Source: Paracoccus aeridis
GTDB taxonomy: Bacteria > Pseudomonadota > Alphaproteobacteria > Rhodobacterales > Rhodobacteraceae
Reading direction: 5' to 3'
DNA: 64,000 nucleotides
Assembly: GCF_004923205.2 (NCBI RefSeq)
Contig: NZ_SELD02000043.1
Location: 34,175 to 98,174, forward strand
Each line of letters begins with the position of its first letter. Positions within the stretch are counted from its first letter, which is position 1. The translations under genes and the position numbers were made by a program. The notes beneath the pieces are model-generated. The model saw nothing but the letters and a program-made list of their open reading frames with translations, did no database searches and was not told where the DNA came from. Shown in pieces: positions 8,545 to 17,656 of the stretch.

Positions 8545-9381
8545 ATGAGGTTCGTTCCAGCACTCGCAGCCATCTTCGCGGCCGGTCCCGCGCTCGCCGC
8601 CTGCCCGCCGCCCGCGCAGATGCAGGCCGCCGCGGCCGGCTGGCTCGCGGGCCAGCGCCTGCCCGATCCGGTCGTGGCCAGCATGGCCGACGCGGCCTGC
8701 GCCTACACCGCCTTCCGCGGCGGGCTGGAGGCCGCGATGGGCAAGCCGGTGGGGGTCAAGGTCGGCTTCACCTCGAAGCCCGTGCAGGACAGGTTCGGCG
8801 TGACCGAGCCTGCGACCGGCGCGCTGTTCGCGCCGATGATCGTGCCCGACGGCGGGGCGGTGTCGCTTTCGGGCAGCCGCTCGCCCTTCTACGAGGCCGA
8901 CCTGATCGTGACCGTCGCCGATCCGGCGATCATGCAGGCGACCACGCGCGAACAGGTCGCGGCCGCGCTGGGCGAGGTGCGGCCGTTCATCGAACTGCCC
9001 GACCTTGCGTTGGCGGAAGGGGTGAAGGCCACCGGGCCGGTCATGGCGTCCTATGGCGTGACCCCCTGGCGCGGGGTTCTGGGCCAGGGCGTGGCCGTGG
9101 CCGACCTCGCCGACCCGGTCGCGGACCTCGCCGCACTGACGGTCGACCTGAAGGCCAACGGCGCGTCGGTCGCGCAGGGCACCGGCGACATGCTGCTGGG
9201 GCATCCGCTGGACGTGGTGCTGTGGCTGGTCGGGCAGGGCAGCTACGTCCTGCCGGCGGGGGCGATGATCTCGCTGGGGTCGCTCAGCCCCCTGACCGAG
9301 GCTGCGCCGGGAACCGAGGTCAGCGCCGACTACGTGATCGGCGGCAAGCCGATGCATGTCGCCACGCGGCTGACGGACTAG
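8545..9381 (+). CDS. Exported 2-keto-4-pentenoate hydratase-like protein (FAH fold)
   Basis: 278-residue protein resembling 2-oxopent-4-enoate hydratases of the fumarylacetoacetate hydrolase superfamily. Recognisable parts are KVGFTSKPVQDRFGV, the YEADLIV strand with a metal-ligand type Glu, and PFIELPDL. Such enzymes are normally cytosolic, yet this one starts with a clear Sec signal peptide (MRFVPALAAIFAAGPALAAC). The start at 8545 is supported by GGGGAGG about 6 bases upstream. A Cys directly after ALAA could be a lipoprotein or disulfide residue, but the lipobox is not canonical. The stop is 3 bases from the convergent ABC ATPase stop. Substrate and function are unknown. Confidence 0.7.
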   Translation: MRFVPALAAIFAAGPALAACPPPAQMQAAAAGWLAGQRLPDPVVASMADAACAYTAFRGGLEAAMGKPVGVKVGFTSKPVQDRFGVTEPATGALFAPMIVPDGGAVSLSGSRSPFYEADLIVTVADPAIMQATTREQVAAALGEVRPFIELPDLALAEGVKATGPVMASYGVTPWRGVLGQGVAVADLADPVADLAALTVDLKANGASVAQGTGDMLLGHPLDVVLWLVGQGSYVLPAGAMISLGSLSPLTEAAPGTEVSADYVIGGKPMHVATRLTD

Positions 9382-9384
9382 GCG

Positions 9385-10131
9385 CTACAGCACGCGTTGC
9401 AGGAAGGCGCGGGTGCGCGGGTCCGTCGGGTCGGAGAAGATCCGCTCCGGCGGCCCTTCCTCGACGATGACGCCGCCGTCCATGAAGACGACGCGGTTCG
9501 CGATCTCGCGCGCGAACTGCATCTCGTGGGTGACGACCACCATGGTCTGCCCGGCCTCGGCCACCCGGCGCATCAGCGCCAGCACCTCTCCCACCCACTC
9601 GGGGTCCAGCGCGCTGGTCGGCTCGTCCAGCAGCATCAGGTCGGCGTCCAGCGCCATCGCGCGGGCGATCCCGATCCGCTGCTGCTGCCCGCCCGAGAGG
9701 TTCGACGGATAGGCGTCGGCCCGGTCGGCCAGGCCGATATCGCGCAGGATCGACATGGCGCGCGCGTCGGCCTGCGCCTGCGGCATCCCGCGCACCACGG
9801 TCAGCCCCTCGGCGATGTTCTGGCGCGCGGTCTTGTTGGCGAACAGCGCGTAGCTCTGGAACACGAACGAGGTGCGGCGGCGCATCGCCAGAACCTCGGC
9901 GCGGGTGGCGGCGGCGGCATCCACCGACAGGTCGCCGATCTGGACCCGGCCCGCCTGCGCGCGCTCGAGGAAGTTCCAGCAGCGCAGCAGCGTGGACTTG
10001 CCGGTGCCGGACGGGCCGATGACGGCGACGCATTCGCCCGGCTCGACGCACAGGTCGATGCCGCGCAGCACGGTCGTTTCGCCGAAGCGCTTGGTCAGCC
10101 CCGCGAGGCTCGCGCCGCACCGCCCGCTCAT
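9385..10131 (-). CDS. Polar amino-acid ABC transporter, ATP-binding protein
   Basis: 248-residue ATPase that powers uptake of a polar amino acid, the last gene of a three-gene transporter operon. Walker A is [12 protein letters not shown] (about 39-50), the signature is LSGGQQQR, and Walker B with the catalytic Glu is [12 protein letters not shown], followed by the switch His in [10 protein letters not shown]. These sequences place it in the GlnQ/HisP group. The start at 10131 overlaps by ATGA the stop of a tiny 11-codon frame that itself overlaps the permease stop, so translation is probably handed on from the permease. Substrate is not fixed by the ATPase. Confidence 0.93.
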   Translation of the reverse strand: MSGRCGASLAGLTKRFGETTVLRGIDLCVEPGECVAVIGPSGTGKSTLLRCWNFLERAQAGRVQIGDLSVDAAAATRAEVLAMRRRTSFVFQSYALFANKTARQNIAEGLTVVRGMPQAQADARAMSILRDIGLADRADAYPSNLSGGQQQRIGIARAMALDADLMLLDEPTSALDPEWVGEVLALMRRVAEAGQTMVVVTHEMQFAREIANRVVFMDGGVIVEEGPPERIFSDPTDPRTRAFLQRVL

Positions 10132-10172
10132 GCCCGCGTTCCCGTCATGCCCGCGCCCGTCATGCCCGCGTC
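10129..10172 (-). repeat. Short tandem repeat with nested start/stop codons
   Basis: The 15-17 base unit TCATGCCCGCG plus CCCG or TTCCCG is repeated about two and a half times between the permease and ATPase genes. On the minus strand each unit holds an ATG. One unit starts an 11-codon frame ([11 protein letters not shown]) whose start overlaps the permease stop and whose stop overlaps the ATPase start. Confidence 0.6.
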
Positions 10173-10840
10173 CCCCCCGTCGCGCGCCGCTCGGTCCGCC
10201 GTTCCAGCCACGCCTGAACGCGCGACAGCACCTCGACCATGATCCAGTAGATGATCGCCACCACCAGGAACGATTCGAGATAGCGGAAGCTGCCCGCGGC
10301 TTCCTTCTGGGCCGCGCCCATCATCTCCGTGACGCCCAGCGTGAAGGCGAGCGAGGTCGATTTCAGGATGTCCACGAAGTAGTTGACCATCGTCGGCGCA
10401 AACACCCGCGCCGCCTGCGGCAGGATGATGCGGCGCATGGTCTGGCCCTCGGTCATGCCGACGGCGCGCGCGGCTTCCCACTGGTCGCGGGCCACGCCCA
10501 GGATCGCGCCGCGCAGGGATTCCGCCATGTAGGCCGCGAAGTGCAGCGTCAGGCCCAGCATCGCCGCGGTAACGCCGTCGATTGCGACGAAGGCCGGGAT
10601 CGCCTGCGGCAGCCCGTAGTAGAACAGAAACAGCTGCACCAGCAGCGGCGTGCCGCGGAAGAAGCTGATGAACACCCCCGCCGCCTGGTGGGCGACGGGG
10701 ATGCGAAGCACCCGGATCACGGCCAGGACCGCCGCGAGTACCAGCGCGCCGATCATCGACCCCACCGCCATGCCGAAGGTCAGCGGCACGAAGCGCAGGA
10801 TCACGGGCACGAGCCCGGCCATGTAGTCGAGGTCGATCAC
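10160..10840 (-). CDS. Polar amino-acid ABC transporter, permease
   Basis: 226-residue inner-membrane permease of the HisM/GlnP family. It has several hydrophobic segments and the EAA loop that contacts the ATPase ([22 protein letters not shown], about 147-168). [22 protein letters not shown] is the other family hallmark. It lies between the solute-binding protein (7 bases away) and the ATPase. Only one permease is present, so it should work as a homodimer. It could carry cystine, glutamate or another polar amino acid; the sequence does not decide. Confidence 0.93.
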   Translation of the reverse strand: MIDLDYMAGLVPVILRFVPLTFGMAVGSMIGALVLAAVLAVIRVLRIPVAHQAAGVFISFFRGTPLLVQLFLFYYGLPQAIPAFVAIDGVTAAMLGLTLHFAAYMAESLRGAILGVARDQWEAARAVGMTEGQTMRRIILPQAARVFAPTMVNYFVDILKSTSLAFTLGVTEMMGAAQKEAAGSFRYLESFLVVAIIYWIMVEVLSRVQAWLERRTERRATGGTRA

Positions 10841-10847
10841 GCGCGCG

Positions 10848-11615
10848 TCATTGTGCGGCGGCTTGCGCGGCGGGCGTGGTGATGTCGGTGTCGAACCACT
10901 TCCGGCTGATCTCGGCCAGCGTGCCGTCGGCCTTCAGCTCGGTCAGCGCCGCGTCCACCTTGTCGCGCAAGGCGGTGCCCGCCTCGTCCTTGCGGAAGGG
11001 CAGGGCGTTCCGGATCTCGCTGAACGGCTCGCCGGCGAGTTGCAGCGGCAGGCCGCTTTCCTTGATCGACTGGGCCGAGCTCACGCGGTCCATCACGAAG
11101 GCATCGACGCGGCCGAGCGCGGTGTCCTGCTCGATGTTGCTTTCGTAGGTCTTGATGTCGATCTCGGACGCGTAGGGCAGTTCGCGCAGCAACTGCTCGT
11201 AGTTGGACCCCAGGTTCACGGCGACCGTCTTGCCCTTCAGGCTTTCGGGGCCGGTGACCGCGTCGTTGCCCTTGCGGGTCACGACCTGCGCCCCGTCATA
11301 GACGTAGGGCTGCGAGAAGTTGAACTGCGCCTCGCGTTCCGGGGTGATCGTGATCTGGTTGGCGACGGTGTCGATCCGGTTCGCGCCAAGCGCGCCGATC
11401 AGGCCCGAAAAGCCCATCGTGACGAACTCGACGTCGTCGCCGGTCTTCTCGCCGATGGCGTTCATCAGGTCGACCTCGAAGCCTTTCAGCTCGCCCCCCT
11501 CGGTGAAGGTGAAGGGGAAATAGCCGCCCGACATGCCGACCCGGATCGTTTCGGCCTGCGCGGCGCCGGTCATCACGGCGACCGACAGCGCCGCCGACAT
11601 CAGCATCTTGTTCAT
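10848..11615 (-). CDS. Polar amino-acid ABC transporter, periplasmic binding protein
   Basis: 255-residue solute-binding protein (SBP family 3) with a signal peptide MNKMLMSAALSVAVMTGAAQ and cleavage after AQA. Family motifs are GYFPFTF, GFEVDLMNAIGEK, and ITITPEREAQFNFSQPY, the last a near-signature of polar amino-acid binders. The start at 11615 is preferred over an upstream in-frame Met because it gives a proper signal peptide and has GGAAGGG upstream. It is the first gene of the SBP-permease-ATPase operon, so its promoter should lie between 11616 and the divergent gene at 11797. The ligand is unassigned. Confidence 0.93.
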   Translation of the reverse strand: MNKMLMSAALSVAVMTGAAQAETIRVGMSGGYFPFTFTEGGELKGFEVDLMNAIGEKTGDDVEFVTMGFSGLIGALGANRIDTVANQITITPEREAQFNFSQPYVYDGAQVVTRKGNDAVTGPESLKGKTVAVNLGSNYEQLLRELPYASEIDIKTYESNIEQDTALGRVDAFVMDRVSSAQSIKESGLPLQLAGEPFSEIRNALPFRKDEAGTALRDKVDAALTELKADGTLAEISRKWFDTDITTPAAQAAAQ

Positions 11616-11796
11616 GGGAAAAGCCCTTCCGGTGTGAAGCCTTCTGCCAACGATGCAGCCGTCATTCGCGTTCCTTGCCAAACCGTCCGCACCGGTCCGA
11701 AGCGGCGGGGGCCGCGCGGGGAAGCCCCTCGACAGGACCCGCGCGCCGCGACAAGCTGGACTCGGCCGCATCGCGCGGCCGGCAGGGGCGGTGGAG

Positions 11797-12318
11797 ATGA
11801 GCTGGGAACGTCTGCTGGCCGAGGCGCGGTCGGGGTCGAAGCTGAAGGCGTCGCCCGATCATGGCGAGCGGCATTGGCGCGCGGTCGCGGCGACGGGTCT
11901 GGAACTCGCCCGCCGCGACGACCGCGCCGACGCCGGGATCTGCGTGGCCTTCGCGGTACTGCACGACTGCCGCCGGGTGAGCGAATACCGCGACCCGCAG
12001 CACGGCCCGTCGGCCGCCCGCGTCGCCCGCGCGAGCGCGTCCCTGCGCGCGCTGCTGGGCGAGGAACGGGCGGGGATCGTCGCGACCGCCTGCAACGATC
12101 ACGAGGGCACGATCCATTGCCGCGAGTGGCCGCTGGTCGGTGCCTGCTTCGACGCCGACCGCTTCACGCTGGGCCGCGTGGGGATCGACCCGGACCCGCG
12201 CTACTTCTCGCTGATCCTCGACGATTCCGCCTTTTCCGAGATGGTGCGCTTCGCCGAAGGCGCCAGCGACGCGCCGCCGAAATGGGCCGACTTGTTCGCG
12301 CAGGTGGCGTCGGGCTGA
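11797..12318 (+). CDS. HD-domain-like protein
   Basis: 173-residue protein of the HD-like phosphohydrolase type. Metal-binding residues are visible as HGERHWRAV (about 27-35) with a His, the HDC doublet in AVLHDCRRVSE (about 58), and a later CNDHEG. This order matches small HD proteins whose substrates are mostly unknown. The start at 11797 is preceded by GGTGGAG. It is a single gene, divergent from the transporter operon and convergent with trhO. No further function can be deduced. Confidence 0.65.
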   Translation: MSWERLLAEARSGSKLKASPDHGERHWRAVAATGLELARRDDRADAGICVAFAVLHDCRRVSEYRDPQHGPSAARVARASASLRALLGEERAGIVATACNDHEGTIHCREWPLVGACFDADRFTLGRVGIDPDPRYFSLILDDSAFSEMVRFAEGASDAPPKWADLFAQVASG

Positions 12319-12327
12319 CCGGCGCCG

Positions 12328-13215
12328 TCAGCCTGCGAACAACTCGCCCCGCTCGACCTGCCGCTGCCTGTCGCGGAAGCGGGCGCGGTCGGCGTCGGAG
12401 TATTCGTCCGCGCACAGGTGGCACTGCACGCCTTCCTCGTAGCCCGGGCGCGCGGTGTCGGCCGGTGTCAGCGGGCGGCGGCAGGCGTGGCACATGACGT
12501 GGCCGCCCGGCTTCAGCCCGTGCGTCAGGCTGACGCGCTGGTCGAAGACGAAGCACGCGCCGTCCCAGAGCGAGTCTTCGCGGGGGACGTCCTCGAGGTA
12601 TTTCAGGATCCCGCCCTGAAGGTGGAACACCTCTGCCACGCCCTCCGCCAGCAGGTAGTTGGTCGACTTCTCGCAGCGGATCCCGCCGGTGCAGAACATC
12701 GCGACGCGCTTGCCCTCGAAGCGGTGGGCGTTCGCCTTCCACCAGACGGGGAAGTCGCGGAAGGACCGGGTGCCGGGGTCGACCGCGCCGCGGAAGCTGC
12801 CGATTGCGACCTCGTAGTCGTTGCGGGTGTCGATCAGCGCGACGTCGGGGCTTTCGATCAGCGCGTTCCAGTCGGCGGGCGCGACGTAGCGGCCGACATG
12901 CGCGGCAGGATCCACCTGCGGCACGCCCATCGTCACGATCTCGGCCTTGACCCGCACCTTCATCCGCCCGAACGGCATTGCGGCGGCCGCGCTTTCCTTC
13001 CAGTCCAGCGCCGCGCAGCCTGGCAGCGCGCGCAGCCCCGCCAGCACCGCGTCGATCCCGTCGCGCGTGCCCGCGATGGTCCCGTTCACCCCTTCGCCCG
13101 CGATGATCAGCGTGCCGCGCACGCCGTGCCTTTCGCAGAGCGCCAGCAGGCCGGGTTTCAGCGCGGCCGGGTCTGCGAACCGGGTGAAACGGTAAAGGGC
13201 GGCCACGACGAACAT
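12328..13215 (-). CDS. trhO: tRNA uridine(34) 5-hydroxylase, rhodanese-like (TrhO/YceA)
   Basis: 295-residue UPF0176/TrhO protein, which hydroxylates wobble uridine in certain tRNAs. The N-terminal acylphosphatase-like domain includes ERHGVRGTLIIAGEGVNGTI. The rhodanese domain begins near LIDTRNDYEV and carries the active-site loop CTGGIRCEKS. The C-terminal part has paired cysteines (CHAC and CHLC) suggesting a zinc site. The start at 13215 gives the usual MFVVAALYRF opening; longer frames add non-conserved sequence. It is divergently arranged with pncA. Confidence 0.92.
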   Translation of the reverse strand: MFVVAALYRFTRFADPAALKPGLLALCERHGVRGTLIIAGEGVNGTIAGTRDGIDAVLAGLRALPGCAALDWKESAAAAMPFGRMKVRVKAEIVTMGVPQVDPAAHVGRYVAPADWNALIESPDVALIDTRNDYEVAIGSFRGAVDPGTRSFRDFPVWWKANAHRFEGKRVAMFCTGGIRCEKSTNYLLAEGVAEVFHLQGGILKYLEDVPREDSLWDGACFVFDQRVSLTHGLKPGGHVMCHACRRPLTPADTARPGYEEGVQCHLCADEYSDADRARFRDRQRQVERGELFAG

Positions 13216-13312
13216 GGGCGGGGCGTTAGTCGGCCCCCCTTCGCTTGGCAACCCCGCATTGACGCTGCCCGCCACCCTTTCTACCGTTCGCCGATCCGCG
13301 AGGGGGACGATC

Positions 13313-13906
13313 ATGCGCGCGCTCATCATCATCGACATGCAGGTCGATTTCTGCCCCGGCGGGGCGCTGGCGGTCGCGGGCGGGGACGAGATCGTGGCCC
13401 CGATCAACGCGATGATGGACGACTATGACGCCGTGGTCCTGACGCAGGACTGGCACCCGCCGGATCATTCGAGCTTCGCCGGCAACCACCCGGGCGCCGC
13501 GCCGTTCTCGACCGTGACGATGGGCTACGGCCCGCAGGTCCTGTGGCCCGCGCATTGCGTCATCGGCAGCGCGGGCGCGGCGTTCCACCCCCGCCTTGAC
13601 GCAGACCGCGCCGACCTGGTCATCCGCAAGGGCTTCCGCGCCGGCATCGACAGCTATTCGGCGTTTCGCGAGAACGACCGCGACACCCCCACCGGCCTTG
13701 CCGGCTACCTGCGCGAGCGTGGCGCGGACGACCTGCACTTCGTCGGCCTGGCCCATGATTTCTGCGTCGCGTGGTCGGCGATGGATGCGCGCGCGCTTGG
13801 CTTTCGGGCGACCGTCATCGAAGCCGCGACCCGCGCCATCGACCTGGACGGTTCGCGCGATGCCGCCCGGACCGCGATGCGCGACGCCGGAGTGACCCTC
13901 GCATGA
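13313..13906 (+). CDS. pncA: Nicotinamidase PncA
   Basis: 197-residue cysteine amidohydrolase that converts nicotinamide to nicotinate for NAD salvage. The catalytic Asp is in [13 protein letters not shown] (Asp8), the metal-binding Asp/His are in [11 protein letters not shown], a Lys lies in VIRKGF, and the nucleophile is Cys151 in [11 protein letters not shown]. The cis-peptide region precedes that Cys as usual. The start at 13313 follows GAGGGGG. The stop overlaps the pncB start (ATGATGA region), giving tight coupling to the enzyme that uses its product. Confidence 0.95.
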   Translation: MRALIIIDMQVDFCPGGALAVAGGDEIVAPINAMMDDYDAVVLTQDWHPPDHSSFAGNHPGAAPFSTVTMGYGPQVLWPAHCVIGSAGAAFHPRLDADRADLVIRKGFRAGIDSYSAFRENDRDTPTGLAGYLRERGADDLHFVGLAHDFCVAWSAMDARALGFRATVIEAATRAIDLDGSRDAARTAMRDAGVTLA

Positions 13907-15210
13907 TGATCCCGACCATCGACATCGCCACCCGCGTCTACAACCACAAGTGGAAGATCGACCCGATCGTCCGCTCGCTGATCGACACCGACTTCTACAA
14001 GCTCCTGATGTGCCAGTCGGTGTTCCGCAACCGGCCCGACGTGGACGTGACCTTCCGCCTCATCAACCGCTCGCAGTCGATCCGCCTCGCCGACCTGATC
14101 GACGAGGGCGAACTGCGCGAACAGCTCGACCACGTCCGCAGCCTGTCGCTGACGCGCGGCGAAAGCACCTGGATGCGGGGCAACACCTTCTACGGCAAGC
14201 GGCAGATGTTCCGCCCCGACTTCATGGAGTTCCTCGAGAACCTGCGCCTGCCGGCCTACCACCTGGAACGCGTGGACGGCCAGTACGAGCTGACCTTCGA
14301 GGGGCGCTGGCCCGAGGTGATGCTGTGGGAAATCCCCGCGCTCGCCATCATCATGGAACTGCGTTCGCGCGCGGTGCTGAAGGATCTCGGCCGGTTCGAG
14401 CTGCAGATCCTCTACGCCCGCGCGATGACCCGCGTCTGGGAAAAGATCGAGGCGCTGCGCGCGCTCGGCCCCGATCTCCGCATCGCGGATTTCGGGACCC
14501 GGCGGCGGCACAGCTTCCTGTGGCAGGACTGGTGCGTGCAGGCGATGATAGAGGGGCTGGGCCACCGCTTCACCGGCACCTCGAACTGCCTGATCGCGAT
14601 GCGCCGCGACATCGAGGCGATCGGCACCAACGCCCACGAGCTGCCGATGGTCTATGCCGCGCTGGCCGACACCGACGAGGAGCTGCGGCAGGCACCCTAC
14701 CGCGTGCTGGCCGACTGGCACGAGGAGCACGACGGCAACCTGCGGATCATCCTGCCCGACACCTACGGCACCCGCGGCTTCCTCGACGGGGCGCCCGACT
14801 GGCTTGCGGGCTGGACCGGCATCCGCGTCGATTCCGGCGATCCGGTCGCGATCACCGAATACGCGATCGAGTGGTGGAAGAGCCGCGGCGAGGATCCGGC
14901 GCAGAAGCTGGTGATCTTCTCGGACGGGTTGGACGTCGATCAGATGGCGGCGCTGTTCCGGCGCTTCAACGGCCGCGTCAAGGTCAGCTTCGGCTGGGGC
15001 ACGCTGCTGACCAACGACTTCCGCGGCCTGGTGCCGGGCGACGGCCTGGCGCCGTTCAGCCTGGTCTGCAAGGCGGCCTCGGCGAACGGCGAGCCCACGG
15101 TCAAGCTGTCGGACAACCCCGCGAAGGCGACCGGCCCCGCGGACCTCATCGCGCATTACCGCCGGGTGTTCGGGGTGGGCGAGCAGGTGGGGATGGAGGT
15201 CGTGGTGTGA
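13903..15210 (+). CDS. pncB: Nicotinate phosphoribosyltransferase PncB
   Basis: 435-residue enzyme that joins nicotinate to PRPP, giving NaMN. The N-terminus [17 protein letters not shown] and the [16 protein letters not shown] segment are typical; the latter holds active-site basic residues. [17 protein letters not shown] and [15 protein letters not shown] form the phosphoribosyl-binding end. Two adjacent ATG codons (13903 and 13906) are possible starts; the first overlaps the pncA stop. It is cotranscribed with pncA, with nadE nearby on the other strand, so most steps from nicotinamide to NAD are covered here except the adenylyltransferase. Confidence 0.96.
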   Translation: MMIPTIDIATRVYNHKWKIDPIVRSLIDTDFYKLLMCQSVFRNRPDVDVTFRLINRSQSIRLADLIDEGELREQLDHVRSLSLTRGESTWMRGNTFYGKRQMFRPDFMEFLENLRLPAYHLERVDGQYELTFEGRWPEVMLWEIPALAIIMELRSRAVLKDLGRFELQILYARAMTRVWEKIEALRALGPDLRIADFGTRRRHSFLWQDWCVQAMIEGLGHRFTGTSNCLIAMRRDIEAIGTNAHELPMVYAALADTDEELRQAPYRVLADWHEEHDGNLRIILPDTYGTRGFLDGAPDWLAGWTGIRVDSGDPVAITEYAIEWWKSRGEDPAQKLVIFSDGLDVDQMAALFRRFNGRVKVSFGWGTLLTNDFRGLVPGDGLAPFSLVCKAASANGEPTVKLSDNPAKATGPADLIAHYRRVFGVGEQVGMEVVV

Positions 15211-15228
15211 CCCCGCGCAAGGCGGCGG

Positions 15229-15678
15229 TCAGGCTTCGACGGCCTCGCGCCCGGACATCCTGTCGACATGGACGCGGAAGAACACATGCGCCGTCTGGTC
15301 GCCGGGCGCCGGCTTCGCGGGCTTGATCGCGCCCGGTTCCCACCAGTTCGCGTGCTGGCTGAGCAGCGACCAGGCGTGGCCGCGCAGGTTTTCGTGGCCG
15401 GGCCGGTCGATCAGTTCCTCGAAGCTGCCCTCCGCGATGACGGTCGTCCATCCGGTGCCGTCGCCCAGCTCCTCGAACAGGAGCGCGGCGCGGGGATTGG
15501 CGCGCAGGATGTCCAGCTTCCGCCCGGGCATCGTGAAGGCGTAGAGGAAATGCGCGTCATAGACGCAGGAGATCGGGACCACGTAGGGCTGGCCGTCGAG
15601 GGAACAGGCCAGCCGGGCCAGTCGGTTCCTCTCGACCAGGTGGCGGCATTCGGCGGCGGAAAGTTCGCGGATGTTCAT
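15229..15678 (-). CDS. Pyridoxamine 5'-phosphate oxidase-like FMN-binding protein
   Basis: 149-residue split-barrel flavoprotein of the PNPOx-like superfamily (NimA-like/general stress group). The opening RELSAAECRHLVERNRLARL and ACSLDGQPYVVPISCVYD are the characteristic first strands that hold FMN. FTMPGRKLDILRANPRAAL follows. There is no evidence that it makes PLP; related proteins bind FMN, F420 or haem. The ATG at 15678 is preferred to the GTG three codons upstream. It is convergent with pncB and lies downstream of nadE on the same strand. Confidence 0.8.
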   Translation of the reverse strand: MNIRELSAAECRHLVERNRLARLACSLDGQPYVVPISCVYDAHFLYAFTMPGRKLDILRANPRAALLFEELGDGTGWTTVIAEGSFEELIDRPGHENLRGHAWSLLSQHANWWEPGAIKPAKPAPGDQTAHVFFRVHVDRMSGREAVEA

Positions 15679-15781
15679 CGTCGGCACCGGGCTCCAGTCG
15701 TGATCGTTCCAGCTGCGATCATCCCGGCCGGGCGCCTGTGGTCAATCCCGCTGCCGGACATGCAGGGCCGGACGGCGGGCG

Positions 15782-17440
15782 TCACCCTTCGTCGCGCCAC
15801 TTGTTCACCAGCGGATAGCGCCGGTCGAGCCAGAAGCTGCGGGGCGAAAGGCGCGGTCCGGGCGCGGCCTGGTAGCGTTTCCATTCGCTGCCGTAGAGCA
15901 GCCGTTCGACGTGCTTCACCGTCTCGCGCTCGAACCCCTGCGCGACCAGCTCCGCCACCGATGCGTCGCGTTCCACGAGGCCGGTGAGGATCGCGTCCAG
16001 CACCTCGTAGGGCGGCAGCGAATCCTGGTCGGTCTGGTCGGGGCGCAGTTCGGCCGACGGGGGCTTGTCGATGATGGCCTGCGGGATCACCTCGCCCGCG
16101 GGCGCGGCCATCCAGTCCCGGTGGTTCGCGTTGCGCCAGCGGCAGGTCTGGAACACCCGCGTCTTGTAGAGGTCCTTCAGCGGATTGTACCCCCCCGCCA
16201 TGTCGCCGTAGATGGTGGCGTAGCCGACCGCGACCTCGGACTTGTTGCCCGTGGACAGCAGCAGCTCGCCATGCTTGTTGGAAATCGCCATCAGAAGCAG
16301 GCCGCGCAGGCGGGACTGGATGTTCTCCTCGGTCAGGTCGGGCTCGGTGCCGGCCATGACGCCGCCGAGCGCCGCGCCGACCGCCTCGCGCGGGCCCTCG
16401 ATCGGGATCGTGTCCAGCCGGATCCCGAGGCGCGCCGCGAGGTCCGCCGCGTCGTCCAGCGAGTGCTGGCTGGAATAGGCCGAGGGCAGGCGCACGCCGC
16501 GGACGTTTTCCGGCCCCAGCGTGTCGGCGGCGATGGCGGCCACCAGCGCGCTGTCGATCCCGCCGGAAAGCCCCAGCACCACCTTGCGGAACCCGGACTT
16601 CCGCATGTAGTCGCCCAGGCCCACGCACATCGCGCGGTAGTCCTGTTCCCATTCGCCGGGCTGGGGCACCATCGTCCCCGGTTCGGCCCGCCAGCCCGCG
16701 TCGGTGCGGACGAAGTCGACATGCTCGATCGCCGCGTCGAAGGATGCGAGCTGCACGACCTTGTGCCCGCCCGGGTTCAGGACGAACGACGCGCCGTCGT
16801 AAAGCTGGTCGTCCTGCCCGCCCACCATGTTGAGATAGGCCGCCGGCAGCCCGCTTTCGACCACGCGGGCGACGATGTGACCCATCCGCAGGTCCAGCTT
16901 GTTGCGGTGATAGGGGCTGCCGTTCGGCACGACGAGGATCTCGGCCCCGGTCTCGGCCAGGGTTTCCGTCACCGGCTGCCACCACGCGTCCTCGCAGATG
17001 GGGCTGCCGATGCGGACGCCGTCGACGACGTAGGGGCCGCTGATCGGGCCGGGGTCGAACAGGCGCAGCTCGTCGAACAGCTGCTTGTGCGGCAGCTCGT
17101 GCTTGAACACCTTCGCCGCGACCCGCCCGCCCTGCAGGATAAGGTAGGCGTTGTAGAGGTTCTCGCCCTCGGACCACGGGGCGCCGATCGCAAGGGTCGG
17201 GCCGTCCGCGCAGGCCGCGGCGAGCGCGTCCAGCGCCGCGTGGCAGTCGCGCAGGAAGGCGGGCTTCAGGACCAGGTCCTGGGTCTGGTAGCCGGTCAGG
17301 AACATCTCGGGCAGGGCGACCATGCTGGCGCCCGCGTCGCGCCCCTTTTCCCACGCGTCCAGCGCCAGCGCGGCATTGCCGGCAAGGTCGCCCACGGTGG
17401 CGTTCAGCTGGGCGAGGGTCAGGCGGAAGCGGTCGATCAT
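15782..17440 (-). CDS. nadE: Glutamine-dependent NAD+ synthetase
   Basis: 552-residue two-domain enzyme that amidates NaAD to NAD using glutamine-derived ammonia. The N-terminal nitrilase-type glutaminase domain has the catalytic Glu in ALPEMFLTGY, a Lys region in FKHELP, and Cys in CEDAWWQ. The C-terminal synthetase domain has the P-loop GLSGGIDSALVAAIAADTLG, then SAYSSQHS and STGNKSEVAVGYATIYGDMAG. The start at 17440 (MIDRFRLTLAQLN) is the standard N-terminus; the upstream extension is not conserved. It completes the NAD genes pncA-pncB nearby. Confidence 0.96.
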   Translation of the reverse strand: MIDRFRLTLAQLNATVGDLAGNAALALDAWEKGRDAGASMVALPEMFLTGYQTQDLVLKPAFLRDCHAALDALAAACADGPTLAIGAPWSEGENLYNAYLILQGGRVAAKVFKHELPHKQLFDELRLFDPGPISGPYVVDGVRIGSPICEDAWWQPVTETLAETGAEILVVPNGSPYHRNKLDLRMGHIVARVVESGLPAAYLNMVGGQDDQLYDGASFVLNPGGHKVVQLASFDAAIEHVDFVRTDAGWRAEPGTMVPQPGEWEQDYRAMCVGLGDYMRKSGFRKVVLGLSGGIDSALVAAIAADTLGPENVRGVRLPSAYSSQHSLDDAADLAARLGIRLDTIPIEGPREAVGAALGGVMAGTEPDLTEENIQSRLRGLLLMAISNKHGELLLSTGNKSEVAVGYATIYGDMAGGYNPLKDLYKTRVFQTCRWRNANHRDWMAAPAGEVIPQAIIDKPPSAELRPDQTDQDSLPPYEVLDAILTGLVERDASVAELVAQGFERETVKHVERLLYGSEWKRYQAAPGPRLSPRSFWLDRRYPLVNKWRDEG

Positions 17441-17656
17441 GGCTGTGGTCCTGCGGTCCCGTTCGGGCGGACGATAGGCCAGCCGCCGGGCGAGTGAAAG
17501 CGGTGCCCGGCCGTGTGCGGCGGCGCCCGGCGGTGCGCGGGTGGGAAGGGGGGCGGCGAAGCAGGGCTTTGCCCCGCGGGACGGCATGGTCTAATGCTGG
17601 ACCCGGCAGCAGGACGGCGCCACGCAGAACTCCACAGCGGCGACGAGGATCGGGCA

